Assembly (NCBI GenBank): GCA_022482925.1
Contig: JAKVOG010000004.1
Span: forward strand, 169,149-233,148
Direction of reading: 5' to 3'
Length of the DNA stretch: 64,000 nucleotides
DNA from: Selenomonas sp.
GTDB lineage: Bacteria; Bacillota; Negativicutes; Selenomonadales; Selenomonadaceae
The notes under the pieces: generated by a model
The model's input: only the letters and a program-made list of their open reading frames with translations
The model's database searches: none
Told to the model about the DNA's origin: nothing
Shown here: in pieces, positions 10,218-21,123 of the stretch
Layout of the letters: every line of letters begins with the position of its first letter
Position numbering within the stretch: the first letter of the stretch is position 1
Position numbers and translations under genes: made by a program

Positions 10218-11017
10218 TTACTTTACCTCAAAACCAAACTTCGCAAACAATGCCTTACTGGCATCATTCGACACATACGCCAGGAAATCACGGGCCATAT
10301 CCAGCTGCTTTGAATCCTTCAGGGCTGCTGCCGGATAAATGATCGGCTTATGCGTTCCAGCCGGCGCCTTGGCGGCCACCTTCACCTTATCGGATACCGC
10401 TGCGTCCGTCGCATAGACAATCCCACAGTCCGCATCCCCGGACTCAACCCAGGATAACACCTGGCGCACATCGGAGCCATAGACTGCCTTGCCTTTCACT
10501 GCATCCAGGATGCCCATCTTCGTGAGCACTTCTTCTGAATACTGACCAACCGGAACGCCTTTCGGCTCGCCCAGCGCAACATGCTGGATGTCCGAACGCG
10601 TCAGCTGCTGGAAATCCGTGAGGTCCTTGCCGCCATCTTTTGGCACGATCAGGACCACTTCATTGACCAGCAGGTCCTTGCGCGTCCCATCAGCCAGCAG
10701 GCCGTCTTTGTCCAGAGCATCATCTGCTTCTGCGCAGCCGAGAAGAACAGGTCCGTCTCGCCGCCATTCTGAATGGCCTGCTGCAGAGCCCCCGAACTGC
10801 CGAAGTTGAATACAATCTTCACATTCGGATGTTCCCTCTCATAGTTCGCCGCAATTTCCTTCATCACATCCGTCAGGCTGGCTGCAGCCGACACATGCAG
10901 TTCTACCGGTGCCCCAGCTGAAGACGATGCCGGCTTCGATGAATCCCCCTGCTGTCCGCCACAGCCCACTGCCAGCAGCATCAGCGTCGATAAAATCAGT
11001 GCCATCAATTTTCTCAT
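10218..11017 (-). CDS. modA: Molybdate-binding lipoprotein (frameshift near 10715)
   Basis: Lipobox MLLAVGCGG; HVSAAASLTDVMKEIAANYEREHPNVKIVFNFGSSGALQQAIQNG; continues in the 10218-10658 frame. Confidence 0.9.
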
Positions 11018-11048
11018 AAAGATCCTCCATCCTAAAACCATACAAAAA

Positions 11049-11093
11049 AAGGCTGCCTTTCCGCTCAAAATACGCGCGCGAAAAAGCAGCCTT
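11049..11093 (-). terminator. Terminator of the modA leader
   Basis: AAGGCTGCtTTTTC...GAAAgGCAGCCTTTTTTT between the riboswitch and modA. Confidence 0.75.
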
Positions 11094-11154
11094 GTATGCT
11101 GTCCCAATTGGGCGGCACACTAACAGGACAGACGTGCCCTGCGGTCATCACTTT

Positions 11155-11290
11155 TAACGCTCCTTTTCAAAACGGAAGGCGACAGGATTTCTCCTGCCCC
11201 CCTGTGGGCAAAAGGCCCAGGCGCAGCATCATAGCATTGCCGGTCGCAGCTCATCGCGCCCGGATGCCGTAGATGCTTTTGCTCGGAGTT
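11155..11290 (-). promoter_or_regulatory. Moco-type riboswitch
   Basis: AACTCCGAGC...GCCTGGGCC...GGGGGGCAGGAGAAATCCTGTCGCCTTCCG...GGAGCGTT with pairing ends, upstream of modABC. Confidence 0.75.
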
Positions 11291-11461
11291 ATATATTTCC
11301 TATTGTACTTCAAAATAATAATTCTGGCTATAATATTTATCACACCAGCTGGAATGCCCCCATTAAAAAACGTCCTCCCACCAAGCGGAAGAACGTCACT
11401 CATCAAAAGCAGTATCAGTTCACATATTATTGCGGTTCAACGAATAAAATAATTGCTTAAT

Positions 11462-12209
11462 GAGCCAGCCCGTCATCATCCTCGACACCACGCAGACGTC
11501 GATTGATTGAGCTCAGGCCACGGTAAACCGTACCGATATCCAGCTCATCCCCACGGTTTTCCATGTACTTTCTCCAGCTTGCGCTTCACACGCTGCAGCG
11601 CGTTATCGATGGATTTCACATGACGATGCAGTTCCTCAGCGATCTCCTGGTATGACTTACCATCCAGATAACTCATGAGGACTTTCCACTCCAGATCCGA
11701 CAGGATCTCTTCCATCTTCTTCTCGATATCGATGAACTCTTCCCGGCTGATGACCAGTTCCTCCGGATCTGACACCTTGGCGCCGGACAGGACATCCAGC
11801 AGCGTACGGTCTGAGTCTCATCATATATCGGCTTATTCAATGAGATATAGGAATTAAGTGGTATATGCTTCTGACGCGTAGCCGTCTTGATGGCCGTGAT
11901 GATCTGACGGGTCACACACAGCTCTGCGAAGGCCCGGAAAGAAGACAGCTTGTCATTGCGAAAATCACGGATCGCCTTGTAGAAACCAATCATCCCCTCC
12001 TGAATGATATCTTCACGATCTGCCCCGATCAGGAAATATGAGCGTGCCTTAGCCCGAACAAAATTCCGATATTTATTGATCAGATAATCCAATGCAACCT
12101 TGTCATTCTTGTCCTTGATGGACAGAAGGATTTCCTCATCCGTGAGGTTCTCGAATTCTCCATAAAGTTGCTCTTTAAATAGCTCTTCAGCATTAGCTTC
12201 TGCTTCCAT
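11462..12209 (-). CDS. sigH: Sigma-70 family factor SigH (two small indels)
   Basis: YRNFVRAKARSYFLIGADREDIIQEGMIGFYKAIRDF..., region 4 EWKVLMSYLDGKSYQEIAEELHRHVKSIDNALQRVKRKLEK(YMENRG). Confidence 0.88.
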
Positions 12210-12352
12210 CGCACGTTCCCCTTTACTGAAAACTTCCGTTTTCATGATTCTTGCTTCCCCTAATAACGTGATTATACAACCTTTTGGTTGGTAGCGTCAA
12301 GGATTCCTCTAGGACGATTTTCCTATGATAGCCCTTACCCCGTAAAAAGATT

Positions 12353-12883
12353 TCAATGATGCAATTTTCTTAATGCATCCATTTTTTTGACGGTATCGGC
12401 ATCCAGACGATCCTGAACCTCCATGCGGATCACTGGCGTAGTCACCTTTCCCAGATATTCTTTCTGTATGTTCTTACGCGTACGACGGACAAATTTGCGG
12501 AATTCAAGCGAGGGAATCCGATACGCGCCAGCTCCAAGAACCACGCTCTGCTCGGCACCATCGGAGGTAACCACATGGACTTCCCGACCCTGCCGGACCA
12601 GTTCATACGACAGCCGTTCGATGCAACTGTCCGCTGTCTCACCAGCTCCTGTATAGATGACCAGCATATGATCATTGAGCTGCTCACGATGTTCATCATC
12701 TTCTGTAAACATGGCATCAAACACGACAATGATGTCATATTTCTCATACGAACCATACTCAGTCAACATATGAACCAGCTGATCCCGCGCTTCTGACAGG
12801 TCGCCCCGAAGTCTGATGAGTTCCGGCCAGGAATTGATGACATTGTAACCATCGATGATGTAATGCTCCCACTTCTTGCTCAT
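12353..12883 (-). CDS. NYN-domain ribonuclease, YacP/Rae1-like
   Basis: YIIDGYNVINSWPEL...VFDAMFTEDD...HVVTSDGAEQ. Confidence 0.88.
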   Translation of the reverse strand: MSKKWEHYIIDGYNVINSWPELIRLRGDLSEARDQLVHMLTEYGSYEKYDIIVVFDAMFTEDDEHREQLNDHMLVIYTGAGETADSCIERLSYELVRQGREVHVVTSDGAEQSVVLGAGAYRIPSLEFRKFVRRTRKNIQKEYLGKVTTPVIRMEVQDRLDADTVKKMDALRKLHH

Positions 12884-12934
12884 ATTCCGCTCCTTTCTAA
12901 AATTGACCGGCCAGGAATCCTGACCGGTCAAATC

Positions 12935-13894
12935 TTATTTCTTTTTTGCCAGCCGCTGACGCATCGACTCATACATGAGGATGGATCCGGCTACTGACGC
13001 ATTCAGAGAATTGATACGGCCAACCATCGGCATCCTGACGATGAAATCGCACTGCTCTTTCGTCAGACGTCCCATGCCCTTGCCTTCGCTGCCAACGACC
13101 AGCACCAGGGGGCCGGTCAGGTCTGCTTCATAGTAGTTCTGGCTGCCATCCATATCGGCACCGGCTACCCAGAATCCTTTGTCCTTGAGCTTCTTGATGG
13201 TCTGGGCAATATTGCCGATCCGGGCGACCGGCACATACTCGATTGCGCCAGCCGAAGTCTTCGCAACGGTCGCGGTCAATGGCACACTGCGGCGCTTCGG
13301 GATCAGGACACCATGCACACCGGTCGCATCAGCCGTGCGCAGCAGCGCGCCCAGGTTATGCGGATCCTCCAGCTCATCAAGCAGCAGCAGGAATGGCGCC
13401 TCGCCCTTGGCCTCAGCCGCTTTCAGGATATCTTCGACCTCCACATAAGCCACAGGCGATACATACGCCAGCACGCCCTGATGGCGCAGTCCACCGGCCA
13501 CGGCCTCGATCTTGCCCCGGTCCACAGTCTGCACGATGATGCCCCGCTCTTTGGCCAGGGCAATGATCTCACTGATTGAACCTTCCTTATCACCATCCGC
13601 CAGCAGAAGCTTGTTGATGCCACGGCCAGCCTTCAGGGCCTCCGTTACGGCATTGCGGCCGATGAGGACATCCTCCGGCAGTTCCCGCGGCTCAGCCGGG
13701 TTCACTTCGCGCGCATCACGGGTCTCACGAACTTCGCGTGCTTCACGAATTTCATGCTTTTCCCGATGATCATGTACATCGCGGCGGTCTCTGTTCTCCT
13801 GGGATGTACGGGACGATTTTCGCCTCTTGGAATCGTTTCTATAAGGTTTTTTATTGTTTCTATTCTGTTCTCTATTGTTTCGTCTATCCATCAA
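12935..13894 (-). CDS. rlmB: 23S rRNA (guanosine-2'-O-)-methyltransferase RlmB
   Basis: LIGRNAVTEALKAGRGINKLL...LDELEDPHNLGALLRTADATGVHGV...VGSEGKGM...SLNASVAGSILMYE. Confidence 0.92.
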   Translation of the reverse strand: MMDRRNNREQNRNNKKPYRNDSKRRKSSRTSQENRDRRDVHDHREKHEIREAREVRETRDAREVNPAEPRELPEDVLIGRNAVTEALKAGRGINKLLLADGDKEGSISEIIALAKERGIIVQTVDRGKIEAVAGGLRHQGVLAYVSPVAYVEVEDILKAAEAKGEAPFLLLLDELEDPHNLGALLRTADATGVHGVLIPKRRSVPLTATVAKTSAGAIEYVPVARIGNIAQTIKKLKDKGFWVAGADMDGSQNYYEADLTGPLVLVVGSEGKGMGRLTKEQCDFIVRMPMVGRINSLNASVAGSILMYESMRQRLAKKK

Positions 13895-14587
13895 TTAATC
13901 CTTCTCACGCAGCTTCAGCATTTCCTGCAGCTTGCCACAGGTCATTGCCCCTTCCGGGCAGAACCCTGTATTGACACAGCTGGCGCCGGCATTATGGAAC
14001 AGCGTTGGTGCCACTTCCTTTACCTGAGCCAGCATCTTATAGGCCATATCGCGGATCTCCCATTGCGCACGATGGCAGCAGCGCAGATTGAAGAAATGCA
14101 GCAGGGACCGGGCATTCATCGTCACCAGGATCTTGGTTTCTGCGGCATTGGCCAGCACATAGCGGGCATCTTCCTTCGGCACGCCCATTTCCGTCAGCTC
14201 ATCATAGGTCTTGCGGATCTCAGCGAGCAGTGCATCATATTTCGCCTTGGCAGCCGGATTCTCCGCAATAGTAGGCGGCGTGATGTACTCGAAGCCATGA
14301 GCCGCTACATAGCGCTGGCTCTGCTGGTCATAGGAGGCAATGCGATGACGCACGAGCTGATGCGTGAGCACCCGGCTGACCCCTTCGATGCCGAAGGTAA
14401 AGGACACATGCTCAATGGTCGATGCATGCCCCAGGGCCACCATCTTACGTACCATCTCTTTCACTTTCTCATCGCTCAGACGCTCAGAAAGCTCCTCTGC
14501 CCCAACAGCGGAATAGCAAAGCCGGGCAGCCATGGCCACGACGCGCTCCGGTTCAGGGGTATAATCTAAGAGTTTTACTTTTATCAT
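13895..14587 (-). CDS. thyX: FAD-dependent thymidylate synthase
   Basis: [15 protein letters not shown] ThyX motif; [20 protein letters not shown]. Confidence 0.95.
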   Translation of the reverse strand: MIKVKLLDYTPEPERVVAMAARLCYSAVGAEELSERLSDEKVKEMVRKMVALGHASTIEHVSFTFGIEGVSRVLTHQLVRHRIASYDQQSQRYVAAHGFEYITPPTIAENPAAKAKYDALLAEIRKTYDELTEMGVPKEDARYVLANAAETKILVTMNARSLLHFFNLRCCHRAQWEIRDMAYKMLAQVKEVAPTLFHNAGASCVNTGFCPEGAMTCGKLQEMLKLREKD

Positions 14588-14590
14588 CGG

Positions 14591-15079
14591 TTATCTTTTA
14601 CTCCTTATTTCCTTCATCATCATTTCTGAAATAATCTGGAACGATGCCTCCGCAATCTCGTAAAGGCGCTCATTCTGCTCAGAAAGATACAGGCTGCCGA
14701 GCAAAGCCTCAAAGCCGGTACTGGCGTGATATTCTGCTACACTGGCACTGCGGGGGGCATGACTCTTGGCATTGCGTCCGCGGCGATAGATCCCCTTTTC
14801 CTCCTCGGTCAGTCGCTCCTCGATTCCCTGATAGGCTTTCGCCTGCCAGACAGCCGAAACGATCTGGGCACTGAACGAATGCAGTGCCTGAACCTTCGCC
14901 TGCTCATAGGACAGCAGGCGGGTGCGTACGAACAGATGAAAATAGGCATCGCCGACATAGGCCAGTACCAACGGATTGAGCTGCTTGACATCAACATGGT
15001 CATAATGCTGCATGATGCCACCTTCCCCATCGGGCTGGAACATCATATCCACGAGCATCCTGAAATGATCGAACTTCAT
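14591..15079 (-). CDS. mrnC: Mini-ribonuclease 3
   Basis: LNPLVLAYVGDAYFHLFVRTRLL...RGRNAKSH...YHASTGFEALLGSLYL. Confidence 0.93.
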   Translation of the reverse strand: MKFDHFRMLVDMMFQPDGEGGIMQHYDHVDVKQLNPLVLAYVGDAYFHLFVRTRLLSYEQAKVQALHSFSAQIVSAVWQAKAYQGIEERLTEEEKGIYRRGRNAKSHAPRSASVAEYHASTGFEALLGSLYLSEQNERLYEIAEASFQIISEMMMKEIRSKR

Positions 15080-16509
15080 GCTTTCTTCCACCGTACCCCA
15101 CTTGGCGTATCTTCGAGGACAACACCAGCATCCTTGAGTTCGTCGCGGATCTTGTCGGCCAGGCCCCAGTTCTTTTCCTTACGGGCATCCTGACGGATTG
15201 AGATGATGAGGTCCATGAGCTTGTCAGCCAGGCTGTCATCTGCGGCTGCATCCGTATGCTCAAAGAGACCAATGATCGCCGCCATATCCGAATAGGTCTT
15301 TGCCACTTTCGTGAAGTTCTTCGTATCGAAATCCAGCCCTTTGTTCATGACATCCTGATAATAGATGTTGATCTCCTTCGACAAAGCAAACAGCTGGCTG
15401 ATCGCCAGTGCCGTATTGAAATCATCATCCATGGCCTCATAGAACGCGGCCAGATATTCTTCAGCCTTGCCGGCCAGTTCAGCTGCCGTAGCTGCATCGC
15501 CCTGCTTCGTCTTCAGCAGCTCGTCCATGAAGGACCTGGACTGTTCAAGACGTCCAAGGCTCGTCTGAGCCTCTTTGAGGCGCTCATCGCTGAAATCCAG
15601 CGGGCTGCGGTAATGTGTCTGCAGGATGAAGAAGCGGACCACCTCACCCGGATACTCCTTGAGGATATCCTTGACCGTGAAGAAGTTATTCTTGGACTTG
15701 GACATCTTCTCATTGTGGATCGTAATGAAACCATTGTGCAGCCAGTACTGGGCAAAGCTGTGATCGTCACCGATGCAGGCCTGCGACTGAGCAATCTCAT
15801 TCTCATGATGCGGGAAGATCAGATCACTTCCGCCACCGTGGAAATCAAATTTCTCACCAAGATACTTGAGCGACATGGTCGAGCACTCGATATGCCAGCC
15901 CGGACGTCCTTTGCCCCAGGGGCTGTCCCAGCTCGGTTCACCCGGCTTGGCTGACTTCCAGAGCGCAAAATCCATCGGATGATGCTTGCGGGTATCGACT
16001 TCGATGCGGGCACCGGCCTGCATATCATCCAGTTTACGCCCGCTGAGCTTGCCATAGCCGGCAAATTTCTCAACGCTGTAGAACACATCCCCATTATCGA
16101 CGGCATAGGCATAGCCCTTGTCCACCAGCTTCTGTACCATCGCGATGATCTCAGGGATTGTCTCGCTGACCCGCGGGTACACATCGGCACGCTTCACATT
16201 CAGTTCATCCATGGCTTCGAAATAAGCCTTGATATAGCGCCCGGAAATATCACTCCAGGTAACGCCCTCTTTATTGGCCGTATTGATGATCTTATCATCG
16301 ACATCCGTGAAATTCTGGATGTAGTGTACCTGATAGCCCTTCTTCGCAAAATAACGGCGGATGACATCCCAGGTCACGAACGGACGGGCATTGCCGATAT
16401 GCGGATGGTTGTATGGCGTAACTCCGCAGCAATAGATGCTGACCTCGCCCTCTTTAAGCGGCTTGAATGTCTCCTTCTGACGGGTCATCGTATTATAGAC
16501 TTTAAGCAT
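15076..16509 (-). CDS. cysS: Cysteinyl-tRNA synthetase
   Basis: YCCGVTPYNHPHIGNARPFVTWDV...KMSKSKNNFFTV. Confidence 0.97.
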   Translation of the reverse strand: MLKVYNTMTRQKETFKPLKEGEVSIYCCGVTPYNHPHIGNARPFVTWDVIRRYFAKKGYQVHYIQNFTDVDDKIINTANKEGVTWSDISGRYIKAYFEAMDELNVKRADVYPRVSETIPEIIAMVQKLVDKGYAYAVDNGDVFYSVEKFAGYGKLSGRKLDDMQAGARIEVDTRKHHPMDFALWKSAKPGEPSWDSPWGKGRPGWHIECSTMSLKYLGEKFDFHGGGSDLIFPHHENEIAQSQACIGDDHSFAQYWLHNGFITIHNEKMSKSKNNFFTVKDILKEYPGEVVRFFILQTHYRSPLDFSDERLKEAQTSLGRLEQSRSFMDELLKTKQGDAATAAELAGKAEEYLAAFYEAMDDDFNTALAISQLFALSKEINIYYQDVMNKGLDFDTKNFTKVAKTYSDMAAIIGLFEHTDAAADDSLADKLMDLIISIRQDARKEKNWGLADKIRDELKDAGVVLEDTPSGVRWKKA

Positions 16510-16534
16510 AGTCATGTGTCTCCTTATCTCTGGT

Positions 16535-17012
16535 TCAGACCTTTTCGATACCAGCTACGGCATAGGCAGAGATGCCCTGCTCCGTACCCGTAAATCCCAG
16601 TTTTTCCTCAGTGGTTGCCTTCACATTGACCTGATCCGGCTCTACCTGAAGCACCCTGGGCAATATTCTCATTCATCTTCGGAATGAAATCCTTCATCTT
16701 CGGCTTTTGGGCAACGATCGTCGCATCCACATTGCCAACCACATAGCCTTTGGCCGTAAGCAGCCCCATGACATGTGCCAGCAGCTGCAGGCTGTCCGCC
16801 CCTTCGTAGCGTGGATCCGTATCCGGGAAATGCCGGCCGATATCGCCCAGCGCAGCTGCTCCGAGCAGTGCATCCGCAATCGCATGCAGCAGGACATCCG
16901 CATCCGAATGGCCCAGGAGCCCCAATGTATGCGGGATCTCTACCCCGCCAATGATCAGTTTCCGGCCTTCCACCAGACGGTGGACATCATAGCCCATTCC
17001 AAAACGTGTCAT
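16535..17012 (-). CDS. ispF: 2-C-methyl-D-erythritol 2,4-cyclodiphosphate synthase (frameshift near 16655)
   Basis: [67 protein letters not shown]; ...[21 protein letters not shown] in the next frame. Confidence 0.92.
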
Positions 17013-17094
17013 TCGGTCTCCCCCTCTTCCGCATGCAGCAGTTTTCCCTTCAGCTTCTCTTTCGCCTTATGGGCAGCTGACTGCACCATATCAC

Positions 17095-17792
17095 TCATGC
17101 TGCCATGGGCCTGACGCAGAACGCCTCGGCCACCAGCAGGTCCTCCGGCGTCGTTACCTTGATATTGCTATAGTCGCTCATGACCACATGCACCGGACGC
17201 CCCAGGCGCTCCACCAGGCTCGCATCGTCAGTGCCCAGGAAGCCATCGGTCTCCGCCTTCTCGTTGGCCTCGATCAGGATCTCCTTGCGGAACCCCTGCG
17301 GCGTCTGCACGGCCCAAAGCGTTGAGCGGACCGGCGTCGACTTCACGATTCCGGCATCAGAAACCACCTTGATGGTATTCTTCTCCGGTACCGCAGCAAT
17401 CGCAGCGCCCTGTTCCCGGGCCGCCTTGATGACTGCCTCGATTGTCTGTGCTGTCACCAGTGGGCGCGCCGCATCATGGACCAGTACCACATCGGCAGCG
17501 TCTGCCACCCGTTTAAGCCCATTCCAGACCGAATACTGCCGTTCTGAGCCGCCAGCCACTACATGATATGGCTTCAGCCCTTTACATGCGACAGCAGGCG
17601 GGAAACCGCTGCGATCTCATCCTCGCCCACGACCACGATCAACTCGCCCACTTCCGGCACAGCCGAAAACTTCAGCAGCGTCCGCACGAGCATAGGCCGG
17701 CCGGCCATCTCCAGGAAAACCTTATTCACGCCGGCATTCATGCGCTTGCCCTGTCCGGCAGCGGGGAATATGACACTGACCATAGCTATCAC
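17095..17792 (-). CDS. ispD: 2-C-methyl-D-erythritol 4-phosphate cytidylyltransferase (frameshift near 17575; may extend to ~17010)
   Basis: [33 protein letters not shown]...[11 protein letters not shown]...[31 protein letters not shown]. Confidence 0.92.
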
Positions 17793-17801
17793 TCCTAAGC
17801 T

Positions 17802-18965
17802 TCAGTTCTTTGGTTTGGCAAAAATCATACGACCGGCTGCCGTCTGCAAGGGCCGATGTCACTTCTACCTGTATCGTCTCATTCAGGTGGCGCTGTCCAT
17901 TCTCTACGACGATCATCGTACCGTCATCAAGATAAGCAACTCCCTGCCCCGGCTCTTTGCCTGACTTGACAATATTGACCGTCATATCCTCACCAGGTAT
18001 GACTACAGGCTTCACGGCATTGGACAAGGCATTGATATTAAGCACTTCAACGCCACGCAGCTGAGCCACCTTGTTGAGATTGAAGTCATTGGTGATGATC
18101 TTGCCACCGACCTGCTGTCCCAGCTGAACCAGCTTGGAATCCACCTCCGGAATATCCTCGAAATCCACTTCCGTGACTTCGACTTTCATGTGCTTTTCCT
18201 GACGGATCTTCTGCAGGATATCCAGACCACGACGCCCGCGTGTGCGCTTCAGCGCATCAGCGGAGTCCGCAATATGCTGAAGTTCCTCCAGCACGAATAC
18301 CGGAATCAGCAGCGTCCCCTCGATGAAGCCAGTCTCACAGATATCTGCAATGCGCCCATCGATGATGACACTGGTATCCAGCAGTTTATAATGCTTGTCG
18401 CTCCCGGCAGTCACTGCATCAGCAACGCCGGTGCAGCAGCCTTGCCCGGCTGACCGGCTTCATGGTTCCTAGACATTTCCCGCATGAATTTCGGAATAAA
18501 ATCAAAAAGTCCGGTAAGTTCCCGCCGTTTCCTGATTGTGATCTGTATCCCGAGATACCCCAGCACGATACTGAAAATAACCGGAATGTACTCACCCACG
18601 ATAGGAATCTTCGAGAAGGCATACCCTAATAAATTTGCAATAATAAGTCCAATGAACAGTCCCACTGCTCCAGCAATCACATCGTGAATCGGTGTCTTGC
18701 TCATCTGGATCTCCACCCAGGCGGAGAAGCGTTTGAGCTGTCTGATGAAATACGATGACAAGAAGAAACCAGCTACTCCACCAACTACAGCACCCAGCAG
18801 GATACACAGCAAGCCAGCAAATGTCAACTTGAAAATGCCCATGTCTGCTTTCAGTATCTCAGTACTGATAAACAGCGTCAGAAGGGGGCTGGCAAGATTA
18901 AACAGAGCGCCACCGGCCATAGCCAGGAATAGCGTAATGAAAAAACGTAATACACGATCCAGCAT
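17802..18965 (-). CDS. TM-PIN-TRAM domain protein, YacL family (split in frames)
   Basis: N-terminal TM segments, then [21 protein letters not shown]...[22 protein letters not shown]...TRAM. Confidence 0.88.
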
Positions 18966-19120
18966 CTCTTCTCACCTCCTTTTCTTTCTTTAATATTATA
19001 GATCGAAATAAAAATAATGATACAAAGTTAGTATAGTCAATAATCACCTGCCATGTCAACCTGTGAGACGCGAAAAGGACCAGAACCCTAAAAAGAATTC
19101 CAGTCCTTCTGTATCACCAA

Positions 19121-19622
19121 TCAATGTGCTTTATGACTGTCAAGCAGCACACTCTCCAGCCAAACTTCTACTTCTTCCGGTGTTTTGTCACAGGCAAAGA
19201 CCAATTCACTAACCAGTATCTGCTTCGCTAAATCCAATAACCGACGCTCGCCTGAAGAGATCTTATGCTGGCGATCCTGAAGCATGAGATTACGGGCCAC
19301 CGCAGCTACATCACAGATGTCGCCACTCTTCATCCGATCGAGATTCGCATGGAACCGTTTGTTCCAGCTCCCCATCGCCCGTTCCGGTTTATCCTCCAGC
19401 ACATCACGGACCTCGTCCTACTCTTGCCTCAGAAATGACATCTCTGAGCCCAATGTTTTCTACATTGTCAATCGGGATCATCACCTTCATGTTCCCCATT
19501 GGCATCTGCAGCACATAGTACGATTTCCCTTCACCCAAGACTTCGCAATCCTCGATTCCGGAAATCACCCCAGCGCCATGCATTGGATAGACTACCTTAT
19601 CACCAACCTGCAGCAAACACAC
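19121..19622 (-). CDS. CarD-family transcriptional regulator (frameshift near 19405)
   Basis: FQVGDKVVYPMHGAGVI-like N-terminus; ...VLEDKPERAMGSWNKRFHANLDRMKSGDICDVAAVARNL. Confidence 0.9.
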
Positions 19623-19916
19623 ACCCCCTCAAGAATAACTGATCATCATAGCTTTAATTATAGCATGATTTGCTTATTTTTTCAAAGTAAAATTTTTTAT
19701 TTTAACATACATAACTAATGTAGTCAAGGGTTAAATGTCATATATTATCAGAATAGATAGAAAGCCTGCGTATACACATGAAAAAAACCGCTGGATGCGC
19801 ATGATAAGCAGCAGCAGCGGGTTTCTTCTGGTAATCACAGGACAGCCGGACAGGCAGCCCTGCGGATGGAAGGAAAAAAAGAATTAGGGGGAAATAGAGA
19901 AATAAAAGGAGAAATA

Positions 19917-21026
19917 TTATAACCGTTCGTATTCAGCCGCGGCCAGGATAAATGGACCAAGACCTTTCGGCTCATTTGTAACGATCGGTTCACTAATGTA
20001 ATAGGCGAACGAGCCATCCCGCTCACCATAGGCTTTTGTCGGCTTGCCGCCGAGCCCGGCGACGAAGCAGATCTTGTTAAGGTTGATGGTCCCCATCGGC
20101 GTCTCGCAGATGAATTCATCGAGTAGTCCCTGATAGCTGAGTTTAGCAAACTCGCGCATCTTTTCTGGTAAATAGCCCAGACGAACTCCCTTGAACAGCG
20201 CATACGCGATCATACAGGACCCGGAAGCCTCAACATAGTTGCCCTTGCGGCCGCCGCAGTCAAGCACCTGATACCAGACATGAGAATCCGGACTGGCAAC
20301 CTTCAGGAGCGCGGTCATCGTCTCATTGAGGATCCTGATGATCTCGGCCTTGTACTTGCTGTCATCCGGCAGCTGTTCCAGCGTGTCCACAAGAGCCATG
20401 CAGTACCAGCCCATCGAACGGCTCCAGAAATGCTTGGAGAGGCCCGTCGTCTTATCAGCCCAGGGCTGCTTGCGCGCATCATCATACGCATGATACAGGA
20501 GCCCCGTCTTTGCGTCCAGTGTATGTTTACGGGCAATGATGAACTGATGCGCAATATCATCATATTCATCCGAATCCTTGCTGAACTCGCTGACATATTT
20601 CGCATAGAACGTCGCACCCATATAGAGCCCATCCAGCCAGATCTGTTCCGGATAGATTTCCTTATGCCAGAACACGCCTTCCTTGGTACGCGGATGATGC
20701 TCAATCTGGCTGCGAAGCAGATTCAATGCCTGCTTGTACTTTTCTTCATGGGTCTCCTGGTAGACGGTCAGCAGGATCTTGCCGTTATTCAGATGATCGA
20801 TGTTGTATTCATCCACACTGTAGCCGCGGATTGTGCCATCTTCCTGTACGAATGTATCTGTGCAGGCCTTTATGTAATCAAAGTACGTGTGGTCACCGGT
20901 CTGCTTCCAGACCTCGGCGATGCCATCCAGCGTCAAACCGAACTCATAGGCCCAGTAGCTCGTCAAATCTGTCTTGCGTTCCATCACGGAATCTGCCATC
21001 CATTTTGAGTAACTTTTCATAGTCAA
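19917..21026 (-). CDS. Unsaturated rhamnogalacturonyl/glucuronyl hydrolase, GH88/GH105
   Basis: WAYEFGLTLDGIAEVWKQTGD...GVFWHKEIYPEQIWLDGLYMGATFYAKY...SKHFWSRSMGWYCMALVD. Confidence 0.9.
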   Translation of the reverse strand: MTMKSYSKWMADSVMERKTDLTSYWAYEFGLTLDGIAEVWKQTGDHTYFDYIKACTDTFVQEDGTIRGYSVDEYNIDHLNNGKILLTVYQETHEEKYKQALNLLRSQIEHHPRTKEGVFWHKEIYPEQIWLDGLYMGATFYAKYVSEFSKDSDEYDDIAHQFIIARKHTLDAKTGLLYHAYDDARKQPWADKTTGLSKHFWSRSMGWYCMALVDTLEQLPDDSKYKAEIIRILNETMTALLKVASPDSHVWYQVLDCGGRKGNYVEASGSCMIAYALFKGVRLGYLPEKMREFAKLSYQGLLDEFICETPMGTINLNKICFVAGLGGKPTKAYGERDGSFAYYISEPIVTNEPKGLGPFILAAAEYERL

Positions 21027-21123
21027 ATCTTCCTTTTCCTTTACGAAACCTTAGAAACCGATTTATAAATCTGCCCGGATAAAGGGCCCGACTGTTGCCA
21101 GCCAAGCCCCGTACATTCATAGA

